From Streptomyces mangrovisoli (lineage in GTDB: Bacteria; Actinomycetota; Actinomycetes; Streptomycetales; Streptomycetaceae), in the NCBI RefSeq assembly GCF_000974985.2, contig NZ_LAVA02000048.1, positions 1 through 53,742 on the forward strand: a stretch of 53,742 bases of DNA, read 5' to 3'. Shown here one piece after another: positions 26,197-35,011 of the stretch. The first letter of the stretch is position 1, and each line of letters opens with the position of its first letter. The translations under genes and the position numbers were made by a program. Under the pieces are notes generated by a model. The model did not search any database and was not told the origin of the DNA. It was given only the letters and a program-made list of their open reading frames with translations.

Positions 26197-27882
26197 CTAG
26201 TTGCCGCCCGACCCGTTGTCGAGGTCCTTCACCCAGTGGCTCACGTCGTGCGCCCAGTGGTTCAGCTGGGACCAGTAGCCGCGGCCCGTGCCGATCCAGT
26301 CCTGGAGCGGGGTGAGCTCCCAGACCAGCCAGCTCGCCACGAACAGGATGATGATCGTGAACAGGCAGCCCTTCAGGCAGCCCAGACCCGGGATCTTCAT
26401 CGGGTTGGCGCTGCCCCGGCGCTCCGCGCGCGGCTCGCGCGCGGGCCGCTGCGGCTCCGGCGGCGCGTACCGCTGGGGCTGCGGCTGCTGGGGCCGGCGC
26501 TGCGGGGCGTACTGCTGGGGCTGCTGCTGGTCCGGGTAGCCGTAGCCCTGCTGCTGGCGCCGCTGGGGCGGGCGCTGCACCGGCTGCGCCTGCTGCGCCG
26601 GGCGCTGCTGCTGCGGCTGCTGCTGCGGGCGGGCGACCTGACGCTGGGGGCGGCGGCGCAGCGGGTCCTCACCCGGGTCCAGGTACTGGATCTGGGTCTG
26701 CTCGTTGCGGTCGCGGGCCGCGCGCAGCTGGGTCTGCCAGGGGTGCGGCTGCTCGGGCTGTCCGGCTCCGGGCGCGTTCTGCGGCATCGGCGGCATGACC
26801 GTGGTCGGGTCGGCGCCGTTGGTGGGCAGCACGGTGGTCGGGTCCGCGGCGCCCGTGGTGTGCGGGAGCACGCTGGTCGCGGCGTTCGGGTCGTAGGCCC
26901 CGGGGGCCTGGCCGTGCGGCAGCACCTGGGTGGGGTCGGCGGCGCCCGGGACGCCCGGCACGGCGGCGGGCGCCGGGTCGGGGGCGAGCAGGGCGGCGAC
27001 GGCGTCGGCCGCGGCGATCTGCATCGTGTTCGCGTGCACCCCGACGCCCTCGGCGACGACGCGCAGTGCGCGGCCGAGGCTCTCGGCGCTGGGCCGCTCG
27101 TCGGGGTTCTTGCGCAGGCAGCGCTCTATGACCGTCCACAGCGGGTCGGGGACCGTGGAGGGGCGGCGCGGCTCGGCGCTCAGATGCTGGTGCAGCACCT
27201 CCAGGGCGGTGCTGCCGGCGAACGGCGGGCGGCCCGTGATCAGTTCGTAGAGCAGGATGCCGGCGCCGTAGACGTCCACCGCGGAGGTCTGCGGCCGGCC
27301 CTCGGCGGACTCGGGCGCGACGTACGCGGGCGTGCCGACGAACTCGCTGGTGCGGGTGAGGCCGGGCGAGTCGGCGAGGCGGGCGATGCCGAAGTCGGTG
27401 AGCATCGGGTGCATCTGGCCGCCGTCCTGGCGGAGCAGGACGTTGGCCGGCTTGAGGTCGCGGTGCACGACGCCGTCGGCGTGGCTCGCGGCGAGCGCGT
27501 CGGCGATCTGCGCGGTCAGCAGGGCGGCGCCGACGGGGCTGAAGGGGCCGCTCTCGCGCAGGTAGCGATGCAGGTCGGGGCCGTCCACGAGGTCCATGAC
27601 GAGGGCGAGCAGATCGCCCTCGACGACCAGGTCGCGGACCCGGACGATGTTGGGATGGGTCAGCCGCAGCAGCACGGAGCGCTCCCGCAGGAACCGCATC
27701 ACGATGTCGGGGTCGCTCGCGAGCTCTTCCTTGAGGACCTTGATCGCGACCGTCTCGCCGGGCTGGCCGGGCACGGCCGCCTCGGCGCCCGCGGTCTCCC
27801 GCTGGCGGGCGCGCCAGACAGTGCCTGTGGCGCCGCGTCCAAGCGGCTCCTCAAGGAGGTACTTGCTCCCTACCGGCCGCAC
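26197..27882 (-). CDS. pkaA: Membrane-anchored Ser/Thr protein kinase (PkaA-like)
   Basis: A kinase of about 561 residues. The N-terminal kinase domain (~5-275) has GRGATGTVW, AIKVLKEE, HRDLKPAN, DFG and APE. A long linker follows, with DPTTVLP-like threonine repeats and then a Pro/Gln-rich stretch (QQQPQQQRPAQQAQPVQRPP). Near the C terminus come GLGCLKGCLF, a membrane helix (TIIILFVASWLVWEL) and a short outside tail. I chose GTG 27882, with GGGAG 8 nt upstream; a GTG 12 codons earlier (VGRNVSQQQ) is possible. The threonine repeats are likely autophosphorylation sites for FHA binding. It is divergent from the FHA/EccC-like gene. Confidence 0.88.
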   Translation of the reverse strand: MRPVGSKYLLEEPLGRGATGTVWRARQRETAGAEAAVPGQPGETVAIKVLKEELASDPDIVMRFLRERSVLLRLTHPNIVRVRDLVVEGDLLALVMDLVDGPDLHRYLRESGPFSPVGAALLTAQIADALAASHADGVVHRDLKPANVLLRQDGGQMHPMLTDFGIARLADSPGLTRTSEFVGTPAYVAPESAEGRPQTSAVDVYGAGILLYELITGRPPFAGSTALEVLHQHLSAEPRRPSTVPDPLWTVIERCLRKNPDERPSAESLGRALRVVAEGVGVHANTMQIAAADAVAALLAPDPAPAAVPGVPGAADPTQVLPHGQAPGAYDPNAATSVLPHTTGAADPTTVLPTNGADPTTVMPPMPQNAPGAGQPEQPHPWQTQLRAARDRNEQTQIQYLDPGEDPLRRRPQRQVARPQQQPQQQRPAQQAQPVQRPPQRRQQQGYGYPDQQQPQQYAPQRRPQQPQPQRYAPPEPQRPAREPRAERRGSANPMKIPGLGCLKGCLFTIIILFVASWLVWELTPLQDWIGTGRGYWSQLNHWAHDVSHWVKDLDNGSGGN

Positions 27883-28287
27883 GTCATGCGCTCCCTGCTG
27901 CTGGCTTACGTTCCGACCCACTCTAGTGCCGCACCCCCCGGGCACGGCCTGTCGTCCTTCTGTGCGTCTTACGTAGCGCCAGCCGGACATGTTCGAAGGA
28001 AAGACGCTCACCTCGGTCCGCCGGTTGCCCCACCCGGGCGTGACCGATCTCAAGCGGTCGTCCGCGGACACCTGGTCAGGCACTTTTGGGGGCAGAGCCG
28101 ACCAATCAAGATCACTTGGTGACGGGTGGCGGGCGCGTTGTCGGTGGCAGGTGCGAGGATGCGGGTGTAAAGGCCGACGTGCTCGCGTGCGGTGGGTGGG
28201 GATGCTCCGCGGTGGTGGGACCGCGGGCCCGGTCCCGTTTCCGTCACCGCCGTGCGGGCGCCCGTGCAGAAGGGACCGCTGACGGCG
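27883..28287. other. Divergent promoter region of pkaA and the FHA/EccC-like gene
   Basis: A 405-bp gap between divergent genes, so it must hold both promoters. The lower-GC part around 27990-28125 (for example AATCAAGATCACTTGG) is the likeliest place. I see no clear palindrome or repeat. Confidence 0.4.
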
Positions 28288-31200
28288 ATGCAGATCCGGC
28301 TGACCGTCGAAGACCCGCTGGGTTCGTCCCCGCAGCCGCGGGGCCGCGCCGCGAGCCGCGACGTGCTGGTCACGGCGCCGGCCGGCACCGCCCTCGCGGC
28401 GGTCGCCTCGGCGCTGGCGTCGGCGGTCGCCGGCGAGAGCGGCACCGCCGCGCACGAGCGCGGCCGCGAGCCCGGCGCGGGCCCCGTCGTGCTGTACGCG
28501 GGCGCGGAGCGCCTGGACGCCCAGCGCTGCACGCTGGGCGAACCGCCGCTGACCGACGGCGCGGTGCTCTCCCTGGGCGCCCCCGCCGACCCCGAACCGC
28601 ACCCCGAGGTGGACGACGCCCCGGCGCGGCTGCACGTGGTCGCGGGCCCCGACGCGGGCGGCGTCCATCTGCTGCACGGCGGCCGCATCGACATCGGCCG
28701 CTCCGCCGACGCGGACGTACCCCTGGACGACCCGGACGTCTCCCGGCTGCACTGCGCGGTCACGGTGGACGACGACGGCCGGGTCTCGGTCGCCGACCTG
28801 GGCTCCACCAACGGCACGACCCTGGACGGCACCCGCGTGGGCCCGCGCGCGGTGCGCTTCCCCGCGGGGGCGCTGCTGCGGATCGGCGAATCCACCCTGC
28901 GGCTTGCTCCGGCCGGGGGACCCGGCGCCCGCGTGGCGACCGCCCCCGACGGCGAGGGCCATGTGCGGCTCGCCCCGGCGGCGGGCCCCGACGCGCCGCC
29001 CGCGCCCGCCGCCCCCACGGCCCCGTCCGACGGCACCCGGCACACCTACGGCTCGACGGAGTTCGACGGCCCCGACGGCCGCGCCGGTGCCCCGGGACAC
29101 GGCGCCGGGCAGCCGCCCGCGGTGCCCGTCCAGGGCGGGGCGCCACGGATCGAGAGCCGCGCCGGGCACCCGCGCCACCTGCCGGGCGGCCCGGCCGCAC
29201 AGCCTTCCGGGAGCCTGCCGGGGACGGCCCCCGGCGGCGACACGCACGGCGCGGGCCTGCGCACCGGCACCACCGCGCCCGGCTCCCCGTACGGCTCCGC
29301 ACCGGGCTCCCCCTACGCCGCCGCGCCCGCGCCGGGCTCCGCGCCCGCCACCACCCACACCCCCGTGCCCGTCCAGCGCGCCACCGCCTTCGAGGAGGCG
29401 GCGCACTCCGGACGGACCGACCTCCCCGAGACCCCCGACCTGCCCCGCCCCCGCGCCGAGGCCACGGACACGCCGCCACGCCCGAGCACCGGCACCGGCA
29501 CCACCCGCAAGGGCACCCCCCTGCGCGGCACCGACGTGCCGCAGGGCGTGCGCCGCCGCGGCCTGTCCGCGTGGGCGCGCCGGCTCACCGGCGGCCGCCC
29601 GGAGGAGACCCCGGACGGCGCGGCGTACGGCGACCCGGGCGCGGACCCGGCCGCCGCGGCCGCCCCCGCGCACCGGCCGGAGACCTGGCCCGACCCGGCG
29701 ACGCTGCTGCTGACCGCGCTCGGCCCCGGCCCCCGGCTGTGGGAGCGCGGACCGGGCCACCCGGAGACGCTCACGGTGCGGCTGGGCACCGCCGACCGCC
29801 CGGTCGAGGACGGCGCGGCACTGCTGCCCGCGGTGCCGGTCACGGCGGATCTGCGCGAGGCCGGCGCCCTCGGCCTCGCGGGCCCGCGCCCCCGGCTGTC
29901 CGGGCTGGCGCGCGCGGTGCTGGCCCAGCTGGCCGCGCTGCACTCCCCCGACGTCCTGGAGATCGTGCTGATCGGCGCGGACCGCGCCCGCTCCCTGGAG
30001 GAGCGCACGGCGGAGTGGTCCTGGCTCGGCTGGCTGCCGCACGTCCGCCCCGGCCACGGCCAGGACTGCCGCCTGCTGCTCGCCCACGACCGCGAACAGG
30101 CGGCCGCCCGCACCGAGGAACTCCTGCGCCGCCTGGAGGACCAGCCGCCCGCGCCGGACACCGCACCCGGTCACCGGGAGGCGCACCCGGACCACGCCGA
30201 GCGCGGCGCCGCGCACCGCCCCTCCTGGGCGCGGGCCGGGGACGCGGGCGCGCCGCCCTTCCCCGGGCCGTACACGGTCCTCGTCGTGGACGGCGATCCC
30301 GGCTCCGCCGCGGTCCGGGAGGCCGTGGAGCGGCTGGCCCTGGAGGGCCCGCGGGCCGGCATCCACGTGCTCTGCCTGGCCGAGACGCCGCCCGCCTCAC
30401 CCGCGTCGCCGGTGACGGCGACCTACGAGGCCGCCTGCGCCGCCGCACCCTCCTTCCGCGCCTGCGGCGCGGTCGCGCTGCTCAGCGGTGACGTGGCGAC
30501 GGCCCTGCACCTGATGCGGGTCGCCCGGACCGCCGCCGCGCCCGCGCCGGTCGGGCACGGCACGTCGGCCGCGGTGGACGCCGTCTCCGCCGCCTGGGCG
30601 GAGCGGTTCGCCCGCGCGCTGGCGCCGCTGCGCACGGACGCGGCCGCCGGTGAGCGGCACGCACGCGTGTCGGCGCCGCTGCCGCAGTCGGCCCGGCTGC
30701 TGGACGAGCTGGGGCTGGCCCGGGCCACCCCGGCGTCGCTGATGGCCCGCTGGGCGGATGCCGCCGACGACCCGCGCACCCCCGGCGGGCGGGCCTGGGC
30801 GGTGCTCGGCGCGGGACCGCGCGGCCCGCTCGGCGCCGACCTCACGGCCGACGGCCCGCATCTGCTGATCGAGGGCCCGCGCGGCAGCGGGCGCACCGAA
30901 CTGCTGCGCGCGGTCGTCGCCTCGCTGGCCGCCGCGGAGCGCCCGGACCGCCTCGGGATCGTCCTGGTCGACGGCCGTGACGGCACGGGCGCGCCGGGCG
31001 GCCACGGCGAGGGCCTGCGCGTGTGCACGGACGTACCGCATGTGACCACCCATCTCGCCGCCAACGACCCGGTGCGGATGCGGGAGTTCGCGCAGTCGCT
31101 GAGCGCGGAGCTGAAGCGGCGCGCGGAGCTGCTGGGCCTCTCCGACTTCGCCGAGTGGCACACCCGGCACGCGGCGCCGGGCGCCGCGGCGGGCCGGCGC

Positions 31201-31923
31201 GCACCGGCCGCGCGTACGGCCCACCCCGCCGCGGGCACCCACTCCACCACCGGCACGCACGCCGGCGCCGTCCTGCCCGACCCGGTCGGCGCGGGCGACC
31301 TGGAGTCGGCGTCCAGCGCCACGCTGCGGCTGCGGCCCCCGTCCGCCGCCCGCCGGTCCGAGCCGGGTCCGCCGCTGCCCCGGCTGGTCGTCGTGGTGGA
31401 CGATCTGGACGCGCTGGTCTCGCCGCCGCTGGGCTCGCCCGGCCGGCCCGCCGCGGGATCGGTGATGCGGGCGCTGGAGGCCGCGGCCCGGGAGGGCGAG
31501 CGGCTGGGCGTGCATCTGGTGGCCGCCACCGGCGACTGCCCCCGCACCGCGGAGACCGAACCGGTGCGCCGGGCCGGTCTGCGCGTGCTCCTCGACGCCC
31601 CGCCGGCCGGCCGCGCGGGCGGGCCGGCGCCGGAGCGCGCCGGGGAGCAGGGCGGCGAACCGGCCCCCGGGCGCGGGCGGCTGACCGGTCCCGACGGGCG
31701 GATGACGCCGTTCCAGGGCGGCCGGGTCACCGGCCGCATCCCGCGCACGGCGACGCTGCGCCCCACGGTCGTACCGCTGGAGTGGCACCGCATGGGCGAC
31801 CCGCCGGCCCGCCGTCCGGTGCGGGAGCTGGGCAACGGGCCGACCGACCTCGCCCTGCTGGCCAGCGCGCTGGACCGGGCCGCCCGCTCGGTGTCGGCCG
31901 CGGAGGTCCCGTCCCTGCTGTGA
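28288..31923 (+). CDS. FHA domain protein with degenerate EccC/EssC-like (FtsK/SpoIIIE) ATPase domain
   Basis: A 1,211-residue protein. Residues ~1-105 resemble the N terminus of EssC. An FHA domain (~110-205: GRS at 137-139, SRLHC, STNGTTLDG) should bind phosphothreonine. A ~150-residue Pro/Gly-rich linker follows, then an EccC/EssC-like part with LWERGPGHPETLTVRLGTADR (~490-510), a Walker A-like GPRGSGRT at 863-870 with Arg869 in place of Lys, and a Walker B-like VVVVDD at 1034-1039 with Asp where catalytic Glu is usual. No transmembrane segment is seen, unlike EccC. It is divergent from pkaA, so kinase-controlled function is likely. ATG 28288 (MQIRLTVEDP) has only a distant AAGGGA; GTG 28264 is an alternative. 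Confidence 0.8.
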   Translation: MQIRLTVEDPLGSSPQPRGRAASRDVLVTAPAGTALAAVASALASAVAGESGTAAHERGREPGAGPVVLYAGAERLDAQRCTLGEPPLTDGAVLSLGAPADPEPHPEVDDAPARLHVVAGPDAGGVHLLHGGRIDIGRSADADVPLDDPDVSRLHCAVTVDDDGRVSVADLGSTNGTTLDGTRVGPRAVRFPAGALLRIGESTLRLAPAGGPGARVATAPDGEGHVRLAPAAGPDAPPAPAAPTAPSDGTRHTYGSTEFDGPDGRAGAPGHGAGQPPAVPVQGGAPRIESRAGHPRHLPGGPAAQPSGSLPGTAPGGDTHGAGLRTGTTAPGSPYGSAPGSPYAAAPAPGSAPATTHTPVPVQRATAFEEAAHSGRTDLPETPDLPRPRAEATDTPPRPSTGTGTTRKGTPLRGTDVPQGVRRRGLSAWARRLTGGRPEETPDGAAYGDPGADPAAAAAPAHRPETWPDPATLLLTALGPGPRLWERGPGHPETLTVRLGTADRPVEDGAALLPAVPVTADLREAGALGLAGPRPRLSGLARAVLAQLAALHSPDVLEIVLIGADRARSLEERTAEWSWLGWLPHVRPGHGQDCRLLLAHDREQAAARTEELLRRLEDQPPAPDTAPGHREAHPDHAERGAAHRPSWARAGDAGAPPFPGPYTVLVVDGDPGSAAVREAVERLALEGPRAGIHVLCLAETPPASPASPVTATYEAACAAAPSFRACGAVALLSGDVATALHLMRVARTAAAPAPVGHGTSAAVDAVSAAWAERFARALAPLRTDAAAGERHARVSAPLPQSARLLDELGLARATPASLMARWADAADDPRTPGGRAWAVLGAGPRGPLGADLTADGPHLLIEGPRGSGRTELLRAVVASLAAAERPDRLGIVLVDGRDGTGAPGGHGEGLRVCTDVPHVTTHLAANDPVRMREFAQSLSAELKRRAELLGLSDFAEWHTRHAAPGAAAGRRAPAARTAHPAAGTHSTTGTHAGAVLPDPVGAGDLESASSATLRLRPPSAARRSEPGPPLPRLVVVVDDLDALVSPPLGSPGRPAAGSVMRALEAAAREGERLGVHLVAATGDCPRTAETEPVRRAGLRVLLDAPPAGRAGGPAPERAGEQGGEPAPGRGRLTGPDGRMTPFQGGRVTGRIPRTATLRPTVVPLEWHRMGDPPARRPVRELGNGPTDLALLASALDRAARSVSAAEVPSLL

Positions 31924-31955
31924 GGTGCGGCGCGCCGCACCTCACAGCAGGGACG
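31910..31955. terminator. 46-bp perfect palindrome over the stop codon
   Basis: Perfectly self-complementary over 46 bp with no loop, centred between 31932 and 31933. It includes the last codons and the TGA (31921-31923) of the FHA/EccC-like gene. As RNA it would form a ~21-bp hairpin, a likely terminator. Part of one arm (GAGGTGCGGCGCGCCGC) is repeated again at 31955-31971. Confidence 0.8.
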
Positions 31956-32236
31956 AGGTGCGGCGCGCCGCGCCGTCGGCACCCGGCGCGCCCCTCTCCC
32001 ACCGGCCGTGGACCGGGCCGCATTGCTGCCGCAACTTCCCCCGGTCGGACCGTCACCCCCGACACCCCTTGACATCACGAGGTTTTACGTCAACGCCCCG
32101 ATATACCGTCACGAGCCGGTCACGATCGCGGTGTTTACAGGTGAGGCGCTCTTGCCGCCCTCAACTGCCGAGGCGTAGACCGGATGGACGGGACAGCGCT
32201 CGATCGTTCGACGAGGAACGAAAGAACGGGGCAGTG
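31956..32236. other. Promoter region of the second sugar importer
   Basis: Noncoding. It contains TTGACA at 32069-32074, which with GTCAA at 32089-32093 forms a short inverted repeat, and a direct repeat GTCACGA (32110 region). Either could be part of promoter or operator, but no well-spaced -10 is visible and no LacI-type palindrome is present. Confidence 0.4.
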
Positions 32237-33619
32237 ATGCGCAGCATCAGCGGCACGATCCGGACACCATGGGCCGTCACGACGTTCACCGGCCTGCTCG
32301 CGGGGGCGATGGCGCTCTCGCTCACGGCATGTGGAGGCGGCGACAACGACAAGAGCAGCGGCGACAGCAGCGCCAGTGCGACGACCGGCACGGTCACCCT
32401 TCCGAAACTGAACGGCCAGAGCATCGAGGTCGCCGCCGTGTGGACCGGCGCCGAGCAGACGAACTTCAAGAAGGTGCTGGCCGAGTTCGAGAAGCGCACG
32501 GGCGCGAAGGTCACCTTCGTGCCGGCGCAGGACCCGATCATCAACTTCCTCGGCTCGAAGATCGCGGGCGGTCAGCCGCCGGACGTGGCCATGCTCCCCC
32601 AGCCCGGCGCCATCAAGCAGGCCGTGGACAAGGGCTGGGCCAAGCCGGTCGGCGCCGAGGCCGAGGCCCAGCTGAAGAAGAACTACTCGCAGGGCTGGCA
32701 GGACATCGGCAAGGTCGACGGCAAGCAGTACGGCGTCTACTACAAGGCCGCCAACAAGTCGCTGGTCTGGTACAACGCGAAGGTCTTCGAGAACGCGGGC
32801 GCCAAGGAGCCCAAGACCTGGCAGGAGCTGCTGACCACCGCGCAGGCGGTCTACGACTCCGGCGTCACCCCGTTCTCGGTCGGCGGCGCGGACGGCTGGA
32901 CCCTCACCGACTGGTTCGAGAACGTCTACCTCTCCCAGGCCGGCCCCGAGAAGTACGACCAGCTGGCGCAGCACAAGATCAAGTGGACGGACCCGTCGGT
33001 CAAGCAGGCCCTCACCACGCTCGCGCAGATCTGGGGCAAGAAGGGCTATGTCGCGGGCGGCGCGGACGGCGCGCTCCAGACGGAGTACCCCGCCTCGGTC
33101 ACCCAGGTCTTCACCGGCGGCGACCAGCCGAAGGCCGGCATGGTCTACGAGGGCGACTTCGCGCAGGTCAACATCGGTGAGACCAAGGCGAAGGTGGGCA
33201 GCGACGCGAAGGTGTTCGCGTTCCCGTCGGTGGGCTCGACGGCGCCCGTGGTCTCCGGCGGCGACGCGGCCGTCGTACTGAAGGACTCCAAGGCGGCGCA
33301 GGCACTGGTGACGTTCCTGGCGTCGCCGGACGCGGCGACGATCCAGGCGAAGCTCGGCGGCTATCTCTCGCCGAACAAGAACGTGCCGACCTCGGCTTAC
33401 CCGAACGAGGTGCAGCGCACGATCGCCAAGTCGCTGATCGCCTCCGGCGACGACTTCCGCTTCGACATGTCCGACCAGGCCCCGCAGGCGTTCGGCGGCA
33501 CCCCGGGCAAGGGCGAGTGGAAGGACCTCCAGGACTTCCTGAAGAACCCCACGGACGTGGCGGGCACCCAGGCGAAACTGGAGAAGGACGCGGCGGCGGC
33601 GTACGGCAGCGGGAGCTGA
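32237..33619 (+). CDS. Sugar ABC transporter substrate-binding lipoprotein (AglE-like)
   Basis: A 460-residue binding protein with a lipoprotein signal peptide (lipobox LTACG, Cys ~32), a Ser/Asp-rich linker, then IEVAAVWTGAEQTNFKKVLAEFEKRTGAKVTFV and DVAMLPQPGAIKQAV, the pattern of CUT1 alpha-glucoside binding proteins. ATG 32237 has GGGG 5 nt upstream; the open frame extends back through the palindrome without support. It begins an operon with two permeases. No glycosidase or regulator accompanies it here, so the sugar cannot be inferred from context beyond family resemblance. Confidence 0.88.
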   Translation: MRSISGTIRTPWAVTTFTGLLAGAMALSLTACGGGDNDKSSGDSSASATTGTVTLPKLNGQSIEVAAVWTGAEQTNFKKVLAEFEKRTGAKVTFVPAQDPIINFLGSKIAGGQPPDVAMLPQPGAIKQAVDKGWAKPVGAEAEAQLKKNYSQGWQDIGKVDGKQYGVYYKAANKSLVWYNAKVFENAGAKEPKTWQELLTTAQAVYDSGVTPFSVGGADGWTLTDWFENVYLSQAGPEKYDQLAQHKIKWTDPSVKQALTTLAQIWGKKGYVAGGADGALQTEYPASVTQVFTGGDQPKAGMVYEGDFAQVNIGETKAKVGSDAKVFAFPSVGSTAPVVSGGDAAVVLKDSKAAQALVTFLASPDAATIQAKLGGYLSPNKNVPTSAYPNEVQRTIAKSLIASGDDFRFDMSDQAPQAFGGTPGKGEWKDLQDFLKNPTDVAGTQAKLEKDAAAAYGSGS

Positions 33620-33664
33620 TCCGGTGCGCACCGGAGAACGGACCGCTTCGGCGGGGGCACGGCG

Positions 33665-35011
33665 ATGACGTCGGCCACGGCGGCGGGGGCCGGTCCGGCC
33701 CCCGCACCGCCGCCCCGTGGCCGCCGGAGCGTGACCGGCACCCGGGGAGTGGTGGTGGCGCTGTTCCTGCTGCCCGCCCTGGTGCTGCTCGGCGCGCTCG
33801 TGGTCTACCCGATCGGGTACTCGCTCGTCCGCAGCTTCTACGACTCCTCAGGCGACGGCTTCGCCGGGTTCGCCAACTACAAGGCGCTGTTCACCGACGA
33901 CAGCATCCGCACCGCCCTGCGGAACAACGTCGTCTGGGTGGTGCTGGCGCCGACGGTCGCCACCGCGCTCGGCCTGATCTTCGCGGTGCTGACCGAACGG
34001 GTGCGCTGGGGAACGGCGTTCAAGCTGGTCGTCTTCATGCCGATGGCGATCTCCATGCTCGCCGCGGGGATCATCTTCCGGCTGGTGTACGACCAGGACC
34101 CGGACAAGGGCGTGGCGAACGCGGTGTGGGTCGGCGTGCACGACACCTTCACCCAGGCGTCGGCGTTCCCGAGCGCCCACCCGGGCCGCGAGTCGCCGCT
34201 GAAGGCCGACCACGGCGGCTTCGTCACCACGGCGCCGGTGCACACCGGGCAGTCCGTCGCGCTGCCGCTGGTCGGGGTGGCCCCGGACGAGATGCCGGAC
34301 GGCGCGCGGCGGGCCGTCGCCGCGCGCCCCGAGGCCGGCAAGGTCACCGGCACCACCTGGCAGGACTTCACGCGCGGCAAGGGCGTGGGCCGGCTCGGCA
34401 CACCCGACCCGTCCGAACAGGGCTATGCCGGGATGCGGATCGAGGCGGTCAAGGACGGCAGGGTGGTCGCCTCGACGAAGGCCGCGGACGACGGCACGTT
34501 CACGCTGCCGGCCGCCGCGGACGGGGCGCTGCTGCGGCTGCCCGCGAGCAACTTCAAGGAGCCGTACAACGGCGTCGACTGGCTCGGGCCGACGCTGGTC
34601 ACGCCGGCGATCATCGGCAGTTACGTGTGGATGTGGGCCGGGTTCGCGATGGTGCTGATCGCGGCCGGACTCGCCGGTCTGCCACGGGAGTTGCTGGAGG
34701 CGGCGCGGGTGGACGGCGCCAACGAGTGGCAGGTCTTCCGCCGGATCACCGTGCCGCTGCTCGCGCCGGTGCTCGCGGTGGTCATGGTCACCCTGATGAT
34801 CAACGTGCTGAAGATCTTCGACCTGGTCTACATCATCGCCCCGGGCTCCTCGCAGGACGACGCGAACGTGCTGGCGCTGGAGCTGTACCGCAAGGGGTTC
34901 TCCGAGGACCAGCCGGGCATCGCGAGCGCCATCGCGGTGTTCCTGCTGCTGCTCGTGATCCCGGTGATGCTGTTCAACGTCCGGCGGCTCAGGCGGGAGG
35001 TGCGGCGATGA
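33665..35011 (+). CDS. Sugar ABC transporter permease with large extracellular insert
   Basis: A 448-residue MalF-type permease, about 130-150 residues longer than the 321-residue permease at 12215. The extra part (~155-300), between membrane segments 3 and 4, ends in a small beta domain (GYAGMRIEAVKDGRVVASTK, then DGTFTLPAAADGALLRLP) that looks like a carboxypeptidase-regulatory-like fold. The EAA loop is EAARVDGANEWQVFRRITVPLLAP. A G-rich site precedes ATG 33665. The insert probably contacts the binding protein or sugar outside the cell, by analogy with the MalF P2 loop. No ATPase gene nearby; MsiK is the likely partner. Confidence 0.88.
   Translation: MTSATAAGAGPAPAPPPRGRRSVTGTRGVVVALFLLPALVLLGALVVYPIGYSLVRSFYDSSGDGFAGFANYKALFTDDSIRTALRNNVVWVVLAPTVATALGLIFAVLTERVRWGTAFKLVVFMPMAISMLAAGIIFRLVYDQDPDKGVANAVWVGVHDTFTQASAFPSAHPGRESPLKADHGGFVTTAPVHTGQSVALPLVGVAPDEMPDGARRAVAARPEAGKVTGTTWQDFTRGKGVGRLGTPDPSEQGYAGMRIEAVKDGRVVASTKAADDGTFTLPAAADGALLRLPASNFKEPYNGVDWLGPTLVTPAIIGSYVWMWAGFAMVLIAAGLAGLPRELLEAARVDGANEWQVFRRITVPLLAPVLAVVMVTLMINVLKIFDLVYIIAPGSSQDDANVLALELYRKGFSEDQPGIASAIAVFLLLLVIPVMLFNVRRLRREVRR

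Noticed and set aside
27883..30366. Upstream half of the 1,389-codon frame containing pkaA
   Set aside because: It is antisense to the FHA/EccC-like gene and low-complexity. The kinase fold and ribosome site start at 27882.
32069..32105. Consensus promoter TTGACA ... GATATA
   Set aside because: Spacing between the hexamers is about 25 bp, too long for a sigma-70-type promoter; kept only as a possible inverted repeat.
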